A stretch of 64,000 bases of DNA from a virus: IMG/VR virus record IMGVR_UViG_3300032213_003338, positions 58,609 to 122,608 of that record; one strand, written 5' to 3'. Positions 60,645 to 64,000 of the stretch are shown piece after piece. Each line of letters opens with the position of its first letter. Within the stretch, counting starts at the first letter, position 1. The position numbers and the translations under genes were made by a program. The notes below the pieces were generated by a model. That model searched no databases, had not been told where the DNA came from, and was given only the letters and a program-made list of their open reading frames with translations.

Positions 60645-61681
60645 TTTTGGGCCTTCAGATTGTTTTGTTGAATTTGAATATCTACCCGCACATCGGGTAA
60701 TTCGTGTTCCTTTATCGCTCCTCTTGCCTCTAATGTCCTGTTTCTGCTTTGTATACTAGCGAGACCAAGCGGAGTGTTCATTGATGAATACACTTTTTGG
60801 GCGTCTTGAGGTGTTTGTGCGACTATAAATACTTCTTTTGCTGCCGCTATTTTTGGATTTGTTGTAAACGCTGTATTCTTTTTGTTTGTTTTATTATACT
60901 GGTCTTCAAACCATTTGTCCAAAGCTTCGTCGTCATCTATAACAGACCAATCGGGTCTTTCGTGGCTTTCAAAAACATTATCGTATATATTAGACCAATA
61001 AGAAAGATCTCGTTGTGATTTAGCCATATCAGCAAGAGGTCTTCCAAAGAGATCGCCACCAGACCCATTGTATGTTTTCCATATTGAACGCCACGGTTCG
61101 GATCTTGCTATCTTCCGTATTTCTTTTTCTGAATAAAACTCTCTAAGTATTTCACCAGTTAAACAATTAATTAAATCGGAATTAGGGTCGTCGTCAAATT
61201 CTTTTTGGTTAGACCAAAGCAAATTACCGTTTAAATATATTGAATACGGCAAAACTGAAGAGGCCTGGTATTTTTTAAGTTGATAATCTATTGTTTGAGT
61301 AAAGAACGACATCTTTAGCTCAAGAAGTTCTTTGAGTCTTGATTCTGCCATTCTTCGTCTAGAAATGAGAATGTTTTTTTCTATAGTTTTAAACTCGTAG
61401 TCTGGAAGTGACTTTGTTATTTCTTTGATTATTGTTTTTGTGTTTTCAAATTCTTTTTCAAGATCATCGCTCCAAAGACCATGTTTGTAAAGAAGATCTT
61501 TTTCTTCTTCGCTAGATAAGAATCCATCTTTTTTAAATCTATCTTCGTTTACACCAAGAGAGTTAAATATCCTTGATGATGTGATTATACCGGGTTGTCT
61601 AAAAACATATTGCTGTCCACCGCATTGGACACAAAACTCTCCGGAAATTACAGAATAGACTAGCGAGTCTGATATCACCAA
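60641..61681 (-). CDS. Phage protein between major tail protein and chaperones
   Basis: This 346-residue protein has an N-terminal YSVISGEFCVQCGGQQYVFRQP (small domain with CxxC), then long helices (EFENTKTIIKEITKSLP, RRRMAESRLKELLELKMSFF), a segment WRSIWKTYNGSGGDLFGRP and an end with Gln/Asn-rich strands. The start is TTG 61681 or GTG 61678. A tail-assembly or tail-completion role is inferred from position. The upstream terminator separates it from the major tail gene. Confidence 0.58.
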   Translation of the reverse strand: MVISDSLVYSVISGEFCVQCGGQQYVFRQPGIITSSRIFNSLGVNEDRFKKDGFLSSEEEKDLLYKHGLWSDDLEKEFENTKTIIKEITKSLPDYEFKTIEKNILISRRRMAESRLKELLELKMSFFTQTIDYQLKKYQASSVLPYSIYLNGNLLWSNQKEFDDDPNSDLINCLTGEILREFYSEKEIRKIARSEPWRSIWKTYNGSGGDLFGRPLADMAKSQRDLSYWSNIYDNVFESHERPDWSVIDDDEALDKWFEDQYNKTNKKNTAFTTNPKIAAAKEVFIVAQTPQDAQKVYSSMNTPLGLASIQSRNRTLEARGAIKEHELPDVRVDIQIQQNNLKAQK

Positions 61682-61690
61682 ATATTATAG

Positions 61691-61715
61691 AAAAAACCCG
61701 GCCTTTCGGTCGGGT
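61691..61715 (-). terminator. Terminator after the major tail protein gene
   Basis: On the minus strand ACCCGACC, loop GAAA, GGCCGGGT, then a T-run. The 8-position stem has one A-C mismatch. Partial read-through would lower downstream expression relative to the tail tube gene. Confidence 0.75.
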
Positions 61716-61739
61716 CTTTCTTTAGGACTAAAACTAAGA

Positions 61740-62921
61740 TTAGGTTGGTGGTCCAGAGAATGTGCCTGCAACTGCAACGTTTGCGCCACCGGTCGATAGT
61801 AGCTGACCAGTAATTGCAGCGCCAGCAATATCTCTTGGGTCTCTTATGTATAGCGTATTATAGGTGGTGTAGGTAAATGTAGTGGTTCTATTGCCACCAC
61901 CAGTGTCACCACCTGTATCAGAAACTGAGGTAAGCTTGTTCTTAACGCCCATATCGAAAACAGTGCCGTCGTTCAAGCCAATAATGATTGGCTCGTTTGT
62001 CAAGTTTGCAGTGTTATCTATCGCAGACACCCTATCGCCAGCGCGGTTAATAATTTCAAAAGTTGTGGTTACTTCAACTGGGAAGTCAATGTAACGAGCG
62101 TATGGAGCGCGACGACCAAGCTGGAAGATTTCTGGGCGACCAAAGTCTGTCGAGACCTGAATGGACTGAATTCTTGGTAGATAGCCACCGTCTTCACCAG
62201 TGGCACTTTGCCCAGAGGCTGGTAAAGTGTTAGCTGCAATCGGACCAGAAGCCCCAGTGAAAGCAGCAATTGGTCTTACGCCAGCAAGGCTTCGTGGAAG
62301 AATTGAGCCAGTTGGGTTCCAGTTGTATCTTCTGCGAACTCCAGTGGAGTCGATATCAGTGCCAAAGTTGTTTGGATTGAAAAATCCGGTTGCTGCTCCA
62401 CCAGCTACACCTGTTCCGAGCGTCCAAAGCTTGTTATTACCAACAAAGGTGACGCTATGGGTGAAGTTTCCATCAACAGGCATGTTGAAATTAATGGAGT
62501 TAACATACATACCGCTCATTATGCATGTGCCGCTTGGAAGTCCATTGTATCCGGTACCTGTGCCTACTATAGTAACTGTATCTTCCCAGAAACCAACAGC
62601 AATATTGCACTGCTCGTTAGAGAAGCGACCAACCAGAGTACCGGTTGTCGCACCCTGTGTTCCAAGAGAAGAAAGCAGGGTTGCGCCGCAGAGAACTTGC
62701 TCCATTGTGCATTCTACAGCCGGAAGATTTTCTGGCTGATCAAAAAGCTCGAGTTCACCAAGCTGGAATACGGTATCTAGGTTAAAGCTTGTGTCTATAC
62801 CAACACTTTGTAGGCCGCTTACGGGAATCCAGCCAGTTGTATAGCCAACTATGCCAGTTGCAGTATTTCTTGCAATACCAACTCCGTATGCTGCGTAATA
62901 TAATCTTTTATTGTCGGGCAT
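61740..62921 (-). CDS. Major tail (tube) protein
   Basis: This 393-residue, beta-rich protein starts MPDNKRLYYAAYGVGIARN, with WIPVSGLQSVGIDTSFNLD near the N-terminus, QLGELELFDQPENLPAVEC and a duplicated pattern in the C-terminal half (IFQLGRRAPYARYIDFPVEV). Own late promoter, a GGAGA ribosome binding site and a downstream terminator fit a strongly expressed tail tube protein, as does position upstream of the chaperones and tape measure. Assignment rests on context and fold pattern. Confidence 0.72.
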   Translation of the reverse strand: MPDNKRLYYAAYGVGIARNTATGIVGYTTGWIPVSGLQSVGIDTSFNLDTVFQLGELELFDQPENLPAVECTMEQVLCGATLLSSLGTQGATTGTLVGRFSNEQCNIAVGFWEDTVTIVGTGTGYNGLPSGTCIMSGMYVNSINFNMPVDGNFTHSVTFVGNNKLWTLGTGVAGGAATGFFNPNNFGTDIDSTGVRRRYNWNPTGSILPRSLAGVRPIAAFTGASGPIAANTLPASGQSATGEDGGYLPRIQSIQVSTDFGRPEIFQLGRRAPYARYIDFPVEVTTTFEIINRAGDRVSAIDNTANLTNEPIIIGLNDGTVFDMGVKNKLTSVSDTGGDTGGGNRTTTFTYTTYNTLYIRDPRDIAGAAITGQLLSTGGANVAVAGTFSGPPT

Positions 62922-62941
62922 TTATGTTTTAGTCTCCGTGT

Positions 62942-62951
62942 AATAATACAC
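62942..62951 (-). promoter_or_regulatory. Late-type promoter box
   Basis: On the minus strand GTGTATTATT, 30 nt before ATG 62921, with GGAGA between. It starts 3 nt past the stop of the upstream gene. Confidence 0.65.
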
Positions 62952-62953
62952 AA

Positions 62954-63892
62954 TTAAGTAACTATTTCAAAATCAAACACAACAGTAGATTTATAAATAG
63001 GAAGAGCTGTATAACCCTCTATTTCGGTTGGGTTATAATCAAATCTTCCAGTTTTCCATGGATACAGTGCGTACATTTGATCAGCACTTATTCTGTTTTC
63101 AACTTGGCCTTTGTGGTCTAATGGATATTTTCTGTTTTCTATCGCCTTGTTGACATCAAACATTTTTGTTCCCTGACCAGCCAGAGCCAGCGTTGCATCG
63201 ACAATTGTATCATGAAGACCGGGATCTTCGGAGACAATATCAAGAGATATGCTAAAGTTTTGAAGCTTATTTATGTCACCAAGCTGAAATGGATCTCCGT
63301 TTGATTGCGAGACATCTATAAAAACAGCTGGCATAAAAGATCTAAGCTCGTTTGGAACAGAATCAACACCCGATCCTGGAGTATAATTTTCAAATCTCTT
63401 TAGGTGTTCTGTGAACAGCATCTTATACTGACTAGACTTTGTTGGATATACAAATATCGCTCTTTCTGATCTATTGCAGTAAATTACATTTCCACTTTCT
63501 GTAAGCGCATTATTAAAAACTATTCCACCTCTGGCGTAATCAACATAATACTGATAAGTTCCCGTGGTTCCTGTGGGGTAAAAAACATCATTAATAAATA
63601 TACCGCTTACTTGTATAGGGTTTACGCCACCGGTATAAGTTGGAGCCGCGTTTTCCCAAACCCAATCGGAGCTTAGTCCCTGCCAAAATTTAAATCCAGA
63701 AGAGTTGTGAAGCTCAGGTCTGTACGATGGCTTTAAAACAGCCATTTCACTGCCATCAAAAGATTTTGTTCCAGACTCTATATTGTAATAAGCACCAATA
63801 TTTATAAAAGCCTCGCGCAATCTCCAGGTTAAATTTTCTCGTATTTGCGCACGATTACTGTACTGACCAAGGTATGTTAAATTTCTAAACAT
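62954..63892 (-). CDS. Neck or tail-completion structural protein
   Basis: 312 residues: N-terminal helical RENLTWRLREAFINIGAYYN, then a beta part (SGIFINDVFYPTGTTGTYQY, YARGGIVFNNALTESGNVI), and FMPAVFIDVSQSNGDPFQLG. The fold pattern and position upstream of the major tail protein suit a neck, connector or tail-terminator protein. Start coupled to the upstream stop by TAATG. Confidence 0.6.
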   Translation of the reverse strand: MFRNLTYLGQYSNRAQIRENLTWRLREAFINIGAYYNIESGTKSFDGSEMAVLKPSYRPELHNSSGFKFWQGLSSDWVWENAAPTYTGGVNPIQVSGIFINDVFYPTGTTGTYQYYVDYARGGIVFNNALTESGNVIYCNRSERAIFVYPTKSSQYKMLFTEHLKRFENYTPGSGVDSVPNELRSFMPAVFIDVSQSNGDPFQLGDINKLQNFSISLDIVSEDPGLHDTIVDATLALAGQGTKMFDVNKAIENRKYPLDHKGQVENRISADQMYALYPWKTGRFDYNPTEIEGYTALPIYKSTVVFDFEIVT

Positions 63893-63999
63893 TAAATTCT
63901 TAATCCTTCTATCTGGCTAACTCTCTTCAAAAGTTCCTGTATTGGTTTGCCCATAAATGTTTTTGCTCCCTTCTGTGCTGCCTCTACTATTTTTTCGGC
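63892..63999 (-). CDS. C-terminal end of a protein running off the window
   Basis: The last 35 codons of a minus-strand gene are present (helical, charged: EAAQKGAKTFMGKPIQELLK, then VSQIEGLRI), and its stop overlaps the next start by TAATG. The rest lies beyond base 64000. Probably a neck or head-tail gene by position. Confidence 0.55.
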   Translation of the reverse strand, partial: AEKIVEAAQKGAKTFMGKPIQELLKRVSQIEGLRI

Positions 64000-64000
64000 A

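Noticed and set aside
1-64000. CRISPR array, insertion sequence, integrase or attachment site
   Set aside because: No spaced direct repeats, transposase or recombinase motifs, or terminal inverted repeats were seen on either strand.

Overview
This window is part of a tailed bacteriophage (Caudoviricetes) genome. It carries a long-tail module (major tail protein, tail-assembly genes, a 1905-residue tape measure protein, hub and fibre proteins) and a full phage-type replication set. The DNA looks A+T-rich (not computed), genes are packed with ATGA or TAATG overlaps, and the standard code works throughout. No integrase, repressor or tRNA gene was seen. Both edges cut genes, so the genome is larger, and its gene content fits a large lytic phage. 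The host cannot be named. An LpxH-like phosphoesterase hints at a Gram-negative host, but only weakly.

Layout. 1-2295 (+): end of a DeoC-like gene, then a three-gene late unit closed by a terminator. 2309-4896 (+): glycosyltransferase, double methyltransferase, nuclease-like gene. 4876-9504 (-): five tandem cysteine-rich paralogs and a conserved phage protein. 9539-25118 (+): glycosyltransferase, class II ribonucleotide reductase, phosphoesterase, dUTPase, small genes, RecA, nucleases, DnaB helicase, primase, dNMP kinase, Cas4-like nuclease and the N-terminal half of a DnaE polymerase. 25119-33743: a block of late-promoter genes on both strands (small RNA candidate, membrane proteins, tail fibre, leucine-rich repeat protein, sulfotransferase, metallopeptidase). 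33775-36616 (+): proofreading exonuclease, C-terminal half of DnaE, SSB and a 58-codon gene. 36606-42577 (+): a glycosyltransferase cluster. 42546-43846 (+): annealing-protein and ssDNA-binding candidates. 43843-64000 (-): holin-like and cysteine-rich genes, then the tail module read right to left.

Three things stand out. First, DnaE is split into two separately encoded halves 9.3 kb apart, with all three catalytic aspartates in the first half and no intein. Second, fifteen copies of GTGTATWWWW, a T4-late-like promoter box, sit just upstream of genes. In most of them the box is 14-17 nt from the start codon with no ribosome binding site, which suggests leaderless late mRNAs; where the distance is 25-31 nt a Shine-Dalgarno is present. 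Third, many unrelated late-expressed proteins share a short basic amphipathic N-terminal helix, which may be a virion-targeting signal like the T4 capsid targeting sequence.

How the genes fit together: the plus-strand blocks make and repair DNA (DnaE halves plus exonuclease, DnaB, primase, SSB, RecA, annealing protein, nucleases) and supply nucleotides (NrdJ, Dut, dNMP kinase). The minus strand and the small late cassettes build the virion. At least six glycosyltransferases, three methyltransferase-like domains and a sulfotransferase point to extensive glycan or surface modification whose target is unknown.
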